This document shows positions 20,603 to 32,125 of a stretch of 64,000 bases of DNA, piece by piece. The notes below the pieces were generated by a model. That model did no database searches and was not told the origin of the DNA. It saw only the letters and a program-made list of their open reading frames with translations. The DNA is from Affinibrenneria salicis (lineage in GTDB: Bacteria > Pseudomonadota > Gammaproteobacteria > Enterobacterales > Enterobacteriaceae), in assembly GCF_008710095.1 (NCBI RefSeq), contig NZ_VYKJ01000005.1, positions 290,732 to 354,731 on the forward strand, read 5' to 3'. Position 1 is the first letter of the stretch. Every line of letters starts with the position of its first letter. The translations under genes and the position numbers were made by a program.

Positions 20603-21052
20603 TTAGTCCTGCAGGCGGGCGATTTCCTCGCCGAACTCGCGGATATCCTCAAAGCTGCGATAAACCGAGGCAAAGCGGATATAGGCGACCTTATCCAGTT
20701 TTTTCAGCGCATCCATCACCAGATTGCCCACCACCCGGGTCGCCACCTCGCGTTCGCCGGTGGCGCGCAGCTGCGATTTTATATGGGTAATCGCCATCTC
20801 CACGTCGTCGGAGCTGACCGGGCGCTTCTCCAGCGCCTTTTGCATGCCGCTGCGCAATTTTTCCTCATTGAAGGGCTCGCGCACATCATTGCTCTTAATC
20901 ACGCGCGGCATGACCAGTTCCGCCACTTCAAAGGTGGTGAAGCGTTCATTGCAAACCAGACACTGACGCCGGCGCCGTACCTGAGATCCTTCGCCGACCA
21001 GGCGGGAGTCAATAACTTTGGTATCGACAGCAGAACAAAACGGACAATGCAT
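20603..21052 (-). CDS. nrdR: Transcriptional repressor NrdR of ribonucleotide reductase genes
   Basis: NrdR senses ATP/dATP through an ATP-cone and represses nrd operons. The 149-residue product starts [17 protein letters not shown]; the zinc ribbon uses two CxxC pairs (CPFC and CLVC, residues 3-34). The ATP-cone follows ([19 protein letters not shown], about 52-70). A ribosome site GGGAAGGGTT precedes the ATG. It is divergent from yajI, and the 200-bp region between must hold both promoters. Confidence 0.97.
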   Translation of the reverse strand: MHCPFCSAVDTKVIDSRLVGEGSQVRRRRQCLVCNERFTTFEVAELVMPRVIKSNDVREPFNEEKLRSGMQKALEKRPVSSDDVEMAITHIKSQLRATGEREVATRVVGNLVMDALKKLDKVAYIRFASVYRSFEDIREFGEEIARLQD

Positions 21053-21253
21053 AACCCTTCCCGAGATTCACCCAACATGCTGATAGTTTACCCTGAATTA
21101 GCAGGCTAACCCAAACCTGTCGACGTTCGATCCGCGCAGCGGTCCCGCAAAATATGAAGAATGCCGCCCAACCGCTATAAGTTGCAACGCATGCCGGCTA
21201 CACTATCAATAACATAGCATTGAAACAGGCGGCACATCCGGAAGGAAACACCA

Positions 21254-21814
21254 ATGATAATCCGTTATTCCGCCGCCGGCCTGGCGTCGGCGATTTTGCT
21301 GCTGGCGGGTTGCGCCCAGCCGGTGCAGCAACAACATTTGCAGGCTGAGGTCAGCCAACTGGCCAGTCAGTTGCAGACGCTGACCGATCGGGCGACCGCG
21401 CTGAAATATCAGAACGACCTGAACAGCCAGTCCACCAGCGGCGTCTGGCTGCTGCCGGCGGCGCGCAACCGCGCGCTGGTGCAGAGTGAGCCGGGCCAGC
21501 TGAGCCTGTCGCTCAGCCATATTGAATCGGAAGCCAACGGCACGCGCGCGCTGCTGCACATCCGTAGCGTGGATCCCGGCACGCTGCCCGCCTTAACGGC
21601 GCAGGTGGCCTGGGGCCAACTCGATCCGGTCACCGGCAAGCCGCTTACCCGCGATATGCAGATGCAAACCATCCATACCGAACTGACGCTGCTGCCAAAA
21701 TCAGACGCGACGGTGGAGCTACGCCTTAGCGAGATAGCGCCGGAACAGTTGGGCTTCGTGCGCATCAGCCACATTCAGGCGCAGAATCTGTCCGGCGACG
21801 CGGCGGCGAAATAA
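21254..21814 (+). CDS. yajI: Outer/inner-membrane lipoprotein YajI (DUF3251)
   Basis: A 186-residue lipoprotein of unknown function. The signal peptide ends in the lipobox LLAGC (Cys21), and the residue after Cys is Ala, so outer-membrane sorting is expected. A short helical, Gln-rich region (QQQHLQAEVSQLASQLQTL) follows, then a beta-rich DUF3251 domain. The start has the site GGAAGGAAACACC. In E. coli yajI lies in the same neighbourhood. The tsx and yajD genes found there between nrdR and secF are not present here. Confidence 0.88.
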   Translation: MIIRYSAAGLASAILLLAGCAQPVQQQHLQAEVSQLASQLQTLTDRATALKYQNDLNSQSTSGVWLLPAARNRALVQSEPGQLSLSLSHIESEANGTRALLHIRSVDPGTLPALTAQVAWGQLDPVTGKPLTRDMQMQTIHTELTLLPKSDATVELRLSEIAPEQLGFVRISHIQAQNLSGDAAAK

Positions 21815-22288
21815 ACGCCGGCCGCAACAGGCCGCGCTAACAGAAGGTAATGCCGTTCGGTTAAGCGTTTTTACACCGTTTTGAGTATTTATCGGATATG
21901 TAAAGCACCGTTCGCTGATAGCGTCGGTGCCTTCTCCTGTACGGAAGAATGCGCCATTTTATGGTTACATACTGATGTAACAGCCATATCCCGCATTAGT
22001 CCCCTCATAAGAACCAGCCGGACTGTCTGCTGTACAGGTAAGCGTCTTCGGCGAACACAGCCCGGGAGAGTGCCTGGTAAAGCCTCCCCTATCCGGCTCG
22101 GGTTAGTTTCCCGTCGAAAAACGGACTAGTCGGAATCAGACGCTTCGGTAATGACCCCGCCGTTCTGCTGAAACATAAAATTAACCTGAAGATTCAGGTA
22201 GTTACGGATGATTTCAACGCGACAGGATCGTTCAGGTTTTCTTAACCAATCGGCATTGCCCGCAGAGGAGCTGGTTTAGGGGGGAGAC
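21815..22288. other. Gene-free stretch with hairpins between yajI and secF
   Basis: No supported gene in these 474 bases. A bulged hairpin (GCACCG-TT-CGCT-GAT-AGCG-T-CGGTGC, 21905-21930) followed by CTTCTCCT may end the yajI transcript. A second, perfect inverted repeat GTTACAT-ACTG-ATGTAAC sits at 21964-21981. E. coli has tsx and yajD in this interval, so this may be scar sequence from their loss. Confidence 0.5.
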
Positions 22289-22320
22289 AAAAAAAACGCC
22301 CGGCGCGTTTGGCCGGGCGT
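22289..22320 (-). terminator. Rho-independent terminator of the secDF operon
   Basis: On the minus strand ACGCCCGGC pairs perfectly with GCCGGGCGT (9 bp, 7-nt loop), followed by eight T residues. It starts 16 nt after the secF stop codon, on the correct strand, with canonical form. Confidence 0.88.
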
Positions 22321-22336
22321 GGTTACGTCGCAACGA

Positions 22337-23305
22337 TCAGGGCAGAATAGAAGGCTGATCGGCGCCCTCTTTTTCCACCTTCTGCACCAGCATGTGCTCG
22401 CGCTTCATACCCAGCTTCAGCGCCAGGGCGGAAGCGACATAGATCGACGATACCGTACCGATCGAAACCCCTATCAGCATGGTCAGCGAAAAGCCTTCCA
22501 GCATCGTGCCGCCGAAGATATACAGCATCAGCACCACCACCAGCGTCGTGGCGGAGGTCATGATGGTACGACTCAGCGTTTGCGTCAGGGAAACGTTCAT
22601 GATCTCATACGGCGTACCGCGACGAATCTTACGGAAGTTCTCACGAATACGGTCGGAAACCACGATACTGTCGTTCAGCGAGTAGCCGATGACCGACATC
22701 AGCGACGCCACGATAGTCAGATCGATCTCAATCTGAAACAACGACAGCACGCCCATGGTAATCACCACGTCGTGCGCCAGCGCCAAAACGGCCCCCAGCG
22801 CCAGACGCCATTCGAAGCGAAAACCGACGTAAATCAGGATACAGATCAACGCCGTCAGCAGCGCCATGCCGCCGGCCTGCGCCAGATCGGTACCGACGCT
22901 CGGCCCGACGAACTCAATACGTTTAACCGTCGCGTGTTGCTCCGTGCTCTGGTTAATCACCTGCAGAACCTGTTTACCCAGTTCCTGGCCGGAGTTCTTT
23001 TCGTCGGGCGCCATGCGCACCATCACGTCACGGCTGCTGCCGAAATTCTGGATCAACGGATCCTGAAAGCCGGCTTTTTCCAGCTCGCCGCGCATCACGT
23101 CGAGGTCGGCGGCTTTCTCCAGGCTGATCTCGATAACCGTACCGCCGGTAAAATCGAGCCCCCAGTTAAAGCCGCGTACCCCCATAATCACAACTGAGGC
23201 AATCAGCAGCAAACCTGAAATCAGGAACGCGACGTTGTCCCAGCGCATAAAGTCATAGACCTTACGCCCATAGTTCAATTGTTCAACGGTATAATCCTGT
23301 GCCAC
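22337..23305 (-). CDS. secF: Protein translocase subunit SecF
   Basis: SecF is the RND-type partner of SecD that uses the proton gradient to pull proteins through SecYEG. The start is GTG at 23305 (reads [14 protein letters not shown] after the initiator), preceded by TGAGGAG at 5-6 nt. This gives 322 residues (E. coli 323). The longer frame upstream would overlap secD and is rejected. Visible: [14 protein letters not shown] after the first helix, a periplasmic domain, and five C-terminal helices with [20 protein letters not shown]. The secD stop codon lies 10 nt upstream. Confidence 0.96.
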   Translation of the reverse strand: MAQDYTVEQLNYGRKVYDFMRWDNVAFLISGLLLIASVVIMGVRGFNWGLDFTGGTVIEISLEKAADLDVMRGELEKAGFQDPLIQNFGSSRDVMVRMAPDEKNSGQELGKQVLQVINQSTEQHATVKRIEFVGPSVGTDLAQAGGMALLTALICILIYVGFRFEWRLALGAVLALAHDVVITMGVLSLFQIEIDLTIVASLMSVIGYSLNDSIVVSDRIRENFRKIRRGTPYEIMNVSLTQTLSRTIMTSATTLVVVLMLYIFGGTMLEGFSLTMLIGVSIGTVSSIYVASALALKLGMKREHMLVQKVEKEGADQPSILP

Positions 23306-23315
23306 AACGCACTCC

Positions 23316-25163
23316 TCAGATAGACAGCTTGTTAATGCGTTTGCCGCCGTAAAGCAGGTTAACGATGGCACGAGTACCGACGATCGCCGTAAACATAGAG
23401 GTCGCCACCCCGATGGCCGTAGTGATGGCGAAGCCCTTAATCGAGCCGGTGCCCACCGCATACAGGATCACCGCGGTGATCAGCGTCGTCAGGTTGGCGT
23501 CGACGATACTGGAGAACGCGCCCTTATAGCCTTCATGGATCGCCTGCTGTACGCTGCGCCCATTCTTCAGCTCTTCCTTGATACGTTCGTTAATCAACAC
23601 GTTGGCGTCGACCGCCACCGCCAGCGTCAGCACGATGCCGGCAATGCCCGGCATGGTCAGCGTCGCCCCCGGCAACAGCGACATAATCCCGACGATCAGC
23701 ACCAGGTTAGCCACCAGCGCGGTCGTGGCGATCACGCCGAACTTACGGTAATAAACCACCATAAAGACGATTGACGCGATCAGCCCCCACAGGCAGGCTT
23801 CCAGACCCTGGGTGATATTCTGCATGCCCAGCGTCGGCCCGATGGTGCGTTCTTCCACAATCTGAATCGGCGCAATCAGCGCGCCGGCGCGCAGCAACAG
23901 CGAAAGCTGACGCGCTTCGTTCGGATTATCGATGCCGGTAATACGGAAGCTATTGCCGAGGCGCGTCTGAATGGTCGCCACGTTAATCACTTCTTCCTGC
24001 TTAACCAGCACGGAACGGCCGTTGGCGTCTTTTTTGCCGCTGTCTTTGTATTCCACGAACAGCGTCGCCATCGCCTTATCGATATTATCTTTGGTGAAGT
24101 TGGACATCGCGTTGCCGCCGGCGCTGTCGAGCGAAATATTAACCTGCGGACGGTTATATTCATCGCTGCTCGACGTCGAGTCGGTAATATGGTCGCCGGT
24201 CAGAATAACGCGTTTGAACAGCACCACCGGCGTGCCGTCGCGCATATATTTGACTTCGGAGTCGCCGGGTACGCGCCCGCCGACCGCCGCGGCGGTATCC
24301 ACTCCGTTGTTGACCAGACGGAATTCCAGCGTCGCCGTCGCGCCGAGAATCTCTTTCGCCCGCGCGGTGTCCTGAATGCCCGGCAGTTCAACCACAATGC
24401 GGTCCGCGCCCTGGCGCTGCACCAGCGGTTCGGCCACGCCGAGCTGGTTGACGCGGTTACGCAGGATATTGATATTCTGCTGCACCGCATACTCGCGCGA
24501 CTCGCGCAAACGTTCGTCGCTCATCGCGGCGCGCAAAGTATTGTCGGTACTGGCGTTCAACACCAGATCGCGGTGACGCGGCGTCAGGTAGCTCAGAGCT
24601 TCGTCGCGGGTGTCTGCGTCGCGGAAACGCACTTCCACCCCGGAGTTGTCGAGCTTGCGCACGGTGGAGTACGGAATCCCTTTTTCACGCAGATCGCTGC
24701 GCAGGGAGTCCATGGTTTGTTCCTGCAGCTTGCCCAGCGCGGTTTCCATATCCACTTCCATCAGGAAGTGCACGCCGCCGCGCAGGTCCAGCCCCAGCTT
24801 CATCGGCTCCGCGCCGACCAGACTCAGCCAGCGCGGCGTCGCCGGCGCCAGGTTGAGCGCCACGACATAGTTTTCGCCCAGCGAGCCCATCAACGCCTCG
24901 CGGGCGCGCAGCTGAATATCGGGGGTGGAAAAACGCGCCAGAATCGCGCCGTTCTCCAGCGCCACTGACTTACTGGTGATTTTTTCTTCGGTTAAGATAT
25001 TTTGGACCTGGATCAGCGTTGACTCACTGGCGGCGATTCCTCGCGCGCCAGTGATTTGCACCGCCGGATCCTCACCATACAGGTTGGGAAGCGCATAGAG
25101 CAGACCGATGACGATAGCCACGATCAGCATCAGGTACTTCCACAAAGGATAACGATTTAACAC
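23316..25163 (-). CDS. secD: Protein translocase subunit SecD
   Basis: SecD has 615 residues as in E. coli. There is one N-terminal helix ([20 protein letters not shown]), then the P1 head domain including [16 protein letters not shown], and a C-terminal five-helix RND-like block from about residue 450 with [16 protein letters not shown]. It works with SecF and YajC in the periplasmic pulling step of secretion. It lies 29 nt after yajC in the order yajC-secD-secF. Confidence 0.97.
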   Translation of the reverse strand: MLNRYPLWKYLMLIVAIVIGLLYALPNLYGEDPAVQITGARGIAASESTLIQVQNILTEEKITSKSVALENGAILARFSTPDIQLRAREALMGSLGENYVVALNLAPATPRWLSLVGAEPMKLGLDLRGGVHFLMEVDMETALGKLQEQTMDSLRSDLREKGIPYSTVRKLDNSGVEVRFRDADTRDEALSYLTPRHRDLVLNASTDNTLRAAMSDERLRESREYAVQQNINILRNRVNQLGVAEPLVQRQGADRIVVELPGIQDTARAKEILGATATLEFRLVNNGVDTAAAVGGRVPGDSEVKYMRDGTPVVLFKRVILTGDHITDSTSSSDEYNRPQVNISLDSAGGNAMSNFTKDNIDKAMATLFVEYKDSGKKDANGRSVLVKQEEVINVATIQTRLGNSFRITGIDNPNEARQLSLLLRAGALIAPIQIVEERTIGPTLGMQNITQGLEACLWGLIASIVFMVVYYRKFGVIATTALVANLVLIVGIMSLLPGATLTMPGIAGIVLTLAVAVDANVLINERIKEELKNGRSVQQAIHEGYKGAFSSIVDANLTTLITAVILYAVGTGSIKGFAITTAIGVATSMFTAIVGTRAIVNLLYGGKRINKLSI

Positions 25164-25192
25164 GGCAGTTCCCTTTGGGAAAAATCAGAAAA

Positions 25193-25525
25193 TTACAGGG
25201 CCTTCATAGTACCCTTCGGCAGCACGGCGGCCACAAAATCACGCTTGATCACCACTTCATTGGTTTCGTTCAGCGCGATCGAGATGTAGCCGGTATCCGC
25301 CACTTTGGTGACGCGACCAACCAGCCCGCCGGTGGTCAATACTTCATCCCCCTTGCCGATCGATTCCATCAGCTTTTTGTGTTCCTTTGAGCGTTTCTGC
25401 TGCGGACGCAGGATCATGAAGTAAAAAATCAGACCGAAAACGGCCAGCATAATAATCAGAGAGTAAGGGTTTCCCTGAGCCGGAGCGCCCGTTGCGGCTA
25501 CGGCATCAGAAATGAAAAGACTCAT
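25193..25525 (-). CDS. yajC: Preprotein translocase subunit YajC
   Basis: YajC is a 110-residue single-span inner-membrane protein associated with SecDF. It has an N-terminal helix (SLIIMLAVFGLIFYFMILRP) and a cytosolic tail with the family block EVLTTGGLVGRVTKV. It is first of yajC-secD-secF and 68 nt after tgt, as in other Enterobacterales. Confidence 0.97.
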   Translation of the reverse strand: MSLFISDAVAATGAPAQGNPYSLIIMLAVFGLIFYFMILRPQQKRSKEHKKLMESIGKGDEVLTTGGLVGRVTKVADTGYISIALNETNEVVIKRDFVAAVLPKGTMKAL

Positions 25526-25593
25526 TTATATTTCCTCTTCTTTGTCAAAACGTATAAAAATTATCGCCACAAAAAACGGACTTCGATCAAGGC

Positions 25594-26841
<1,248 letters not shown>

Positions 26842-26863
26842 TTATTCGCCCCTGACGGGCGGC

Positions 26864-27931
26864 CTACTCCACGCGCTCCTGCTCAGCCTGCGTATTATGC
26901 GTAATAAACATCGCGTCGCCATAGCTGAAAAAGCGATACTGCTGCTCCACCGCCGACCGATAGGCGGTCATCGTGTGGCGATAGCCGGCAAACGCCGACA
27001 CCAGCATAATCAGCGTGGACTCCGGCAAATGAAAGTTGGTGACCAGCGCATCCACCACCTGGTAGTGATAGCCGGGGTAAATGAAAATCCGCGTATCGCC
27101 GAAAAACGGTTCGATCTGTCCGTTGCCGCAGGCCTGCGCCGCGCTCTCCAGCGATCGCACCGAGGTGGTGCCCACCGCGATCACCCGGTTGCCGCGCGCC
27201 TTACAGGCCTGCACGGCTTCGACCACCTCCTGCGGCACCTCCGCGTATTCGGCGTGCATCACGTGATCTTCAATCGTTTCCACCCGCACCGGCTGGAAGG
27301 TGCCGGCCCCGACGTGCAGCGTAACGAACGCCATCTGCACGCCCTTTTCACGCAGCGCGGCCAGCAGCGGCTCATCGAAATGCAGGCCGGCGGTCGGCGC
27401 CGCCACCGCGCCGGGACGCTGGCTGTAAACGGTCTGATACAGTTCGCGGTCGGCGTCTTCATCCGGACGATCGATATAGGGCGGCAGCGGCATATGGCCG
27501 ATGGCGTTAAGGATGGTCAGCACATCGCGTTCGTCGTGAAAATGCAGTTCGAACAGCGTATCGTGCCGCGCCGCCATCGTCGCCCTGACGCTCTCGTCAT
27601 CGCCGAGCAGCAGCTCCGCGCCCGGCTTCGGCGCCTTTGAGGCGCGCACGTGGGCCAGCACGCGCCGGTTATCCAGCATCCGCTCCACCAGCACTTCCAG
27701 CCGCCCGCCGCTGGCCTTACGGCCAAACAGGCGCGCCGGAATGACCCGTGTATTGTTGAACACCAGCAGGTCGCCGGCCTCCAGCTTATCCAGCAGGTCG
27801 GTAAAAACACCATGGGTCAGCGCGCCCGACGGCCCGTCCAGCGACAGCAGGCGGCAGGCGCTGCGCTGGGGCTGCGGATAGCGAGCAATCAAAGATTCGG
27901 GGAGTTCAAAAGAAAAATCGGCAACGCGCAT
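26864..27931 (-). CDS. queA: tRNA preQ1(34) S-adenosylmethionine ribosyltransferase-isomerase
   Basis: QueA transfers the ribosyl part of SAM to preQ1 in tRNA, giving epoxyqueuosine, the step after Tgt. The start at 27931 ([19 protein letters not shown]) gives 355 residues, one fewer than E. coli. Conserved blocks: [69 protein letters not shown]. It is first of the queA-tgt-yajC-secDF run and is divergent from acpH. Confidence 0.97.
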   Translation of the reverse strand: MRVADFSFELPESLIARYPQPQRSACRLLSLDGPSGALTHGVFTDLLDKLEAGDLLVFNNTRVIPARLFGRKASGGRLEVLVERMLDNRRVLAHVRASKAPKPGAELLLGDDESVRATMAARHDTLFELHFHDERDVLTILNAIGHMPLPPYIDRPDEDADRELYQTVYSQRPGAVAAPTAGLHFDEPLLAALREKGVQMAFVTLHVGAGTFQPVRVETIEDHVMHAEYAEVPQEVVEAVQACKARGNRVIAVGTTSVRSLESAAQACGNGQIEPFFGDTRIFIYPGYHYQVVDALVTNFHLPESTLIMLVSAFAGYRHTMTAYRSAVEQQYRFFSYGDAMFITHNTQAEQERVE

Positions 27932-28099
27932 GACGGTCCACTTAGCTATTAATGACATCACAGAAAAAGAAGCGGCCTAGTCTAGAGCCGCAGGCGACCG
28001 GCTGCAAGAAATAAGCGCCGCCTCGGGCCTGTCGCGCCACGCCGACGCGTCCGGCAAACCCGCGCCGCCGCCGGGCGAAAGATGGTATATACTGTCGGG

Positions 28100-28681
28100 A
28101 TGAATTTTCTTGCTCACCTTCATTTGGCGACGCTGGCCGACAGCTCGCTGCTCGGCAACCTGCTGGCCGATTTCGTGCGCGGCGACCCGGCCGCCAGCTA
28201 TCCGCAGGACGTGGCCGACGGCATTCGCCTGCATCGCCGCATCGACACGCTGACCGACAGCCAGCCGGAAGTACGCGCGGCGCGGCGCTATTTCAGCGCG
28301 CCGCATTATCGCGTCGCCCCGATCACTCTGGATGTACTGTGGGACCATTTTCTTGCCCGCCAGTGGTCGCAGCTGGAGCCGAATCTGGCGCTGAACGCAT
28401 TTATTGACGGCGCGCGCGATCAGATCACCCCGCATCTGGCGCTCACGCCGGAACGCTTTCGCAATCTGAACCGCTATTTGTGGCAGGAACGCTGGCTGGA
28501 ACGCTACGCCGACCTGCCCTTTCTGGCCGACGTGCTGAGCCGAATGGCGGCGCGGCGGCCGAAACTGGCGGCGCTGGCCGGCTCCTTTGCCGATATCGAA
28601 ACGCACTATGCCCAGTTTGAAAAGCTGTTCTGGCAATTTTATCCGCGCATGATGCGGCAGGCGAAAAACCGGCAGCTATAG
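28100..28681 (+). CDS. acpH: Acyl-carrier-protein phosphodiesterase AcpH
   Basis: AcpH hydrolyses the 4'-phosphopantetheine arm from holo-ACP. The start at 28100 ([20 protein letters not shown]) gives 193 residues, equal to E. coli. The HD-domain-like ligands are in [17 protein letters not shown] and [10 protein letters not shown]. The six-codon longer frame (GTG/ATG at 28082) is not preferred. It is divergent from queA, keeping the E. coli order, and converges with hisP. Confidence 0.92.
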   Translation: MNFLAHLHLATLADSSLLGNLLADFVRGDPAASYPQDVADGIRLHRRIDTLTDSQPEVRAARRYFSAPHYRVAPITLDVLWDHFLARQWSQLEPNLALNAFIDGARDQITPHLALTPERFRNLNRYLWQERWLERYADLPFLADVLSRMAARRPKLAALAGSFADIETHYAQFEKLFWQFYPRMMRQAKNRQL

Positions 28682-28690
28682 GACGGCGAA

Positions 28691-28709
28691 CGTCCGGGGC
28701 CGCCGGACG
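28691..28709. terminator. Stem-loop between convergent acpH and hisP
   Basis: CGTCCGG pairs with CCGGACG over a 5-nt loop, 10 nt after the acpH stop and 13 nt from the hisP stop. It could act for both; no U tract. Confidence 0.4.
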
Positions 28710-28721
28710 ACCGCAGCGGCC

Positions 28722-29495
28722 TTATTTCAGCGAACCGGAAAGGAACTGCTGCAAGCGCGGGCTCTTCGGATTGCCGAACACCTCGTCCGGCGAGCCTTGT
28801 TCTTCGATGCGCCCCTGATGCAGGAAGATCACCTGACTGGATACGTGGCGCGCAAACTCCATTTCGTGCGTCACCACTACCATGGTTTTGCCCTCTTCGG
28901 CCAGCTGGCGCATGATTTTCAGCACCTCGCCCACCAGCTCCGGATCCAGCGCCGACGTCGGTTCATCGAACAACAGCACCTCCGGCTCCATCGCCAGCGC
29001 CCGCGCGATCGACACGCGCTGCTGCTGACCGCCGGAGAGATTAACCGGATATTTGGCGCGCGCGCGCTCGTCGATCCCCACCTTGTCCAGATACAAGATC
29101 GCCCGCTCGCGCGCTTCCTGCTTACTAATCCCCAGCACCTGAATCGGCGCCTCCATGACATTTTCCAGCACCGTCATGTGGCTCCAAAGGTTGAAGTGCT
29201 GGAACACCATGGTGAGACGGGTGCGCAACATCTGCAGCTGTTTCTTATCGAACACTTTCAGCTGGCCGTCTTTGTCGCGCACCAGCCGTATCTCTTTATC
29301 GTTGACCCAGATGGTGCCTTCGCTCGGCTTCTCAAGAAAGTTAATGCAACGCAGGAAGGTACTCTTACCGGAACCGGAAGAACCAATGATGGAAATCACG
29401 TCGCCCGCTTCGGCGGACAGCGATACCCCTTTTAGCACTTCATGCTCGCCGTAATGTTTATGCAGTTCGGTAACTACTAACTTTTTCTCTGACAT
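28722..29495 (-). CDS. hisP: Histidine/lysine/arginine ABC transporter ATP-binding protein HisP
   Basis: This is the motor ATPase of a basic amino-acid importer (257 residues). Walker [10 protein letters not shown] near residue 38, signature [15 protein letters not shown], Walker [20 protein letters not shown], switch [12 protein letters not shown]. The block [20 protein letters not shown] is characteristic of HisP as against GlnQ. It acts with the HisQ and HisM permeases encoded just upstream. No hisJ/argT binding-protein gene is adjacent. Confidence 0.9.
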   Translation of the reverse strand: MSEKKLVVTELHKHYGEHEVLKGVSLSAEAGDVISIIGSSGSGKSTFLRCINFLEKPSEGTIWVNDKEIRLVRDKDGQLKVFDKKQLQMLRTRLTMVFQHFNLWSHMTVLENVMEAPIQVLGISKQEARERAILYLDKVGIDERARAKYPVNLSGGQQQRVSIARALAMEPEVLLFDEPTSALDPELVGEVLKIMRQLAEEGKTMVVVTHEMEFARHVSSQVIFLHQGRIEEQGSPDEVFGNPKSPRLQQFLSGSLK

Positions 29496-29529
29496 AGATA
29501 ATTTTCCGCGTTTAATGAGGTGCCGGTAA

Positions 29530-30234
29530 TTAAGGTTTCAGGTGCGCCAGCCAACGTTTTTCCGCCTTGCGGAACAGACTTATCAGCGCATAAGAGACTA
29601 TCAGGTATATCACAGCCGCAATCCCGAAGGCATAAAACGGCTGATAGGTGGCCGCGTTGATATCACGCGCTATTTTCAGCAGATCGGGCACCGTGGCGGT
29701 AAACGCCAGCGCGGTGGAATGCAACATCATAATCACTTCATTGCTGTAGGCGGGCAACGCGGTGCGCAGCGCCGACGGCAGGATAATGCAGCGGTACAGA
29801 CGGAAGCTGGAAAAACCATAGGCGTTCGCCGCCTCAATCTCGCCATTCGGCACCGTGCGGATGGCGCCGGCAAAAATTTCCGAGGTATAGGCGCAGGTAT
29901 TCAGCGTCAGCGCCAGGATGGTGCAATTCAGGCCGCTGCGAAAAAAGGCGTTGAGGAAATCGGAGCCGCGCACGATCTCCAGACTGTACATGCCGGAATA
30001 AAACACCAGCAGTTGAACATACAGCGGAGTGCCGCGAAACACATAACCGTACAGCCAGGCCGGGAAGCTCAGCCAGCGCCGCGAGGAGACGCGCGCCATC
30101 GCCACCGGCAGCGCCAGCAGGCCGCCGATCACCACCGACGAGATCAACAGCCACAGCGTCACCGCCAGTCCGGTAAACCGATAGCCGTCGCTCCACAGCA
30201 GCGACTGCCAGTATTGTTGCAAAATCTCAATCAT
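29530..30234 (-). CDS. hisM: Histidine/lysine/arginine ABC transporter permease HisM
   Basis: A 234-residue inner-membrane permease. It has about five hydrophobic helices and the EAA loop ([18 protein letters not shown]). The surrounding blocks [16 protein letters not shown] and [20 protein letters not shown] are HisM-like. Its start overlaps the hisQ stop (ATGA), and hisP follows 34 nt later. Confidence 0.9.
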   Translation of the reverse strand: MIEILQQYWQSLLWSDGYRFTGLAVTLWLLISSVVIGGLLALPVAMARVSSRRWLSFPAWLYGYVFRGTPLYVQLLVFYSGMYSLEIVRGSDFLNAFFRSGLNCTILALTLNTCAYTSEIFAGAIRTVPNGEIEAANAYGFSSFRLYRCIILPSALRTALPAYSNEVIMMLHSTALAFTATVPDLLKIARDINAATYQPFYAFGIAAVIYLIVSYALISLFRKAEKRWLAHLKP

Positions 30235-30917
30235 AACTCGGCCCTCTTAACGCCGACAGAATAACGCCGCTCGAGCCACAGCAATACGCCGTTGGAAACG
30301 GTGGTGAAAAACAGGTAAACGGCGCCCGCGACCAGGGCGTAGAAGAAAGGCTGATAGGTGCCCTTGCCCGCCAGTTGGGTCGCCTTGACCACATCGTTCA
30401 GGCCCAGAATGGAAACCAACGCCGTCGCCTTGAGAATCACCTGCCAGTTATTGCCGATGGCCGGCAGAGCGTAGCGCATCATGGCCGGAAACAGCACGCG
30501 GCGAAAAATCTGCGGGCCGCTGAAGCCGAACGCGGTGGCCGCTTCAATCTGCCCGCGCGGCACCGCCATAAAGGCGCCGCGAAAGGTTTCGGTAAAATAG
30601 GCGCCGTAAATGAAGGCCAGCGTGATCACCCCGGCCGCCATCGGATCGATGTCGATTTGCGCAAACCCCAAAAACTCGGTGACGTGATTCAGTACGATCT
30701 GCAATCCGTAGAAAATCAGCAGCATCAGCACCAAATCCGGCACGCCGCGAATCAACGTCGTGTAGACATTAAACAGCGCGGCGACCGGACGGTAGCGGGA
30801 GAGTTTACCGCCAGCGCCGAACAGGCCGATGATCACGGCCAGCAGCACGGAACTCAGCGCCAGCTCGAGCGTCATCAGCGCGCCGTCGAATATCAATTTG
30901 TTATAACCCTGCAACAT
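30231..30917 (-). CDS. hisQ: Histidine/lysine/arginine ABC transporter permease HisQ
   Basis: A 228-residue inner-membrane permease paired with HisM. Hallmarks: TLIRGVPDLVLMLLIFYGLQ, the EAA loop GQIEAATAFGFSGPQIFRR, and the C-terminus [14 protein letters not shown] as in enterobacterial HisQ. In E. coli hisJ lies directly upstream; here the upstream neighbour, after 206 gene-free bases, is astE. The transporter therefore relies on a binding protein encoded elsewhere, or serves arginine uptake for the ast pathway. Confidence 0.9.
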   Translation of the reverse strand: MLQGYNKLIFDGALMTLELALSSVLLAVIIGLFGAGGKLSRYRPVAALFNVYTTLIRGVPDLVLMLLIFYGLQIVLNHVTEFLGFAQIDIDPMAAGVITLAFIYGAYFTETFRGAFMAVPRGQIEAATAFGFSGPQIFRRVLFPAMMRYALPAIGNNWQVILKATALVSILGLNDVVKATQLAGKGTYQPFFYALVAGAVYLFFTTVSNGVLLWLERRYSVGVKRAEL

Positions 30918-31123
30918 GTGTTTGCTCCTCTGTGTATCGTCACCGTTTGCTGTATCAGCATGTTATTCAGGAGCCCTCCGCGCCAGAGAGGTTCCAGGTG
31001 TAATTTGAACGGCGTTATTCCCTGTCTGCCGGGATATATATTCTTTTAAATTGCCCTGTTCGGCTACAGAAAATCATTCCGTACCCTGCCATATCGCCCG
31101 GCGGCGCGCTACCCGAGCGTCGC

Positions 31124-32113
31124 TTAACGCAGGCTGTCCGGCGCAATTTCAATCAGCATCAGTCCGGCGCGCAGCCCCGGCGCCACGCCTGGATTGGGAA
31201 ACAGGATCCACTCGCTATCGTGCCGAACCCGATAAGACTCGCCCGGCTGTTCGCACAGCAGCGTTCCGCGCTCAAAACGGGTGAAATTGGCGGTATCGCC
31301 GGCCAGATGGAGACGGAACGCCTCACTGTGTTTAATCAGCGAGCAGGCGACGCGGAACAGGCGCAGCGGTTCGCCGTCGCGCGGCGGCAGCGGCGCGCCG
31401 CTCAGTTGACTGCGCAGGGCGCGATCGATGGCGACGAACTGATTCAGATCGTTATGGCCGAATGGCCACGCCTTGCCCAGTTCCAGCGTGCAGCTGGCCG
31501 CCTGCAGATGCTCGCTGCTGAAGTGGCTGAAGGTGCCGCCCGGCGCCTGATGCACCACCAGCGCGTCAAGGCCGGCCGCCGCCAGACACGCCAGCAGCGG
31601 TCGGCCGTAAGGACGCTGCTGGTAAGGCAGCAGCCCGAAGCGCGGCAGTTTCGACTCGCGGATGGCCGTATGCAAATCATAGTGATAACGTTCCACCTGC
31701 GGCGCGTCGGCGGCGAAAAAAGCCGTCAGCGCCTGCTCCAGCTGCTGCGCGCGCATCGTTTCGCCGCTGACGGCGAACTGCTGATGGCGCCCGCCGAACA
31801 TCCGGTTCATGTCGCTATGCAGATAGCGTTTGCCCAGCCGCATCGCCGCCGGATTCCCCAGCGCCAGCAGCAGCCTGACCGCCAGCGGCTGCCGTCCGGC
31901 CAGCAGATCGTTCAGCACATTATTAAGCAGTTCGATCGGCGCCGTTTCATTGCCGTGCACGCCGGCCGACAGCGCCAGCGACTGTCGCCAGGCCGCTTTC
32001 GGCGTCAGTTCCACCAGCCCTTCGCCCAGCCAGCGCCAGCGCAGGCTGTCGTTTTCGCCGCGGGTTACCGTCGGCGCTTCGCCGCTCAGCGTTAACGCTA
32101 AAAAATCATTCAT
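31124..32113 (-). CDS. astE: Succinylglutamate desuccinylase
   Basis: AstE is the zinc hydrolase releasing glutamate and succinate in the last step of arginine catabolism by the AST pathway. The 329-residue product (E. coli 322) has the M14-like zinc ligands His53 and Glu56 in SAGVHGNETAPIE and His148 in YHYDLHTAIR. It is the fifth gene of astCADBE, 12 nt after astB. Confidence 0.95.
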   Translation of the reverse strand: MNDFLALTLSGEAPTVTRGENDSLRWRWLGEGLVELTPKAAWRQSLALSAGVHGNETAPIELLNNVLNDLLAGRQPLAVRLLLALGNPAAMRLGKRYLHSDMNRMFGGRHQQFAVSGETMRAQQLEQALTAFFAADAPQVERYHYDLHTAIRESKLPRFGLLPYQQRPYGRPLLACLAAAGLDALVVHQAPGGTFSHFSSEHLQAASCTLELGKAWPFGHNDLNQFVAIDRALRSQLSGAPLPPRDGEPLRLFRVACSLIKHSEAFRLHLAGDTANFTRFERGTLLCEQPGESYRVRHDSEWILFPNPGVAPGLRAGLMLIEIAPDSLR

Positions 32114-32125
32114 CGCGCGCGGCTC

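Noticed and set aside
22319..23197. 292-codon plus-strand frame antisense to secF
   Set aside because: SecF accounts for the region; the antisense product is His/Gln/Arg-rich and resembles no protein.
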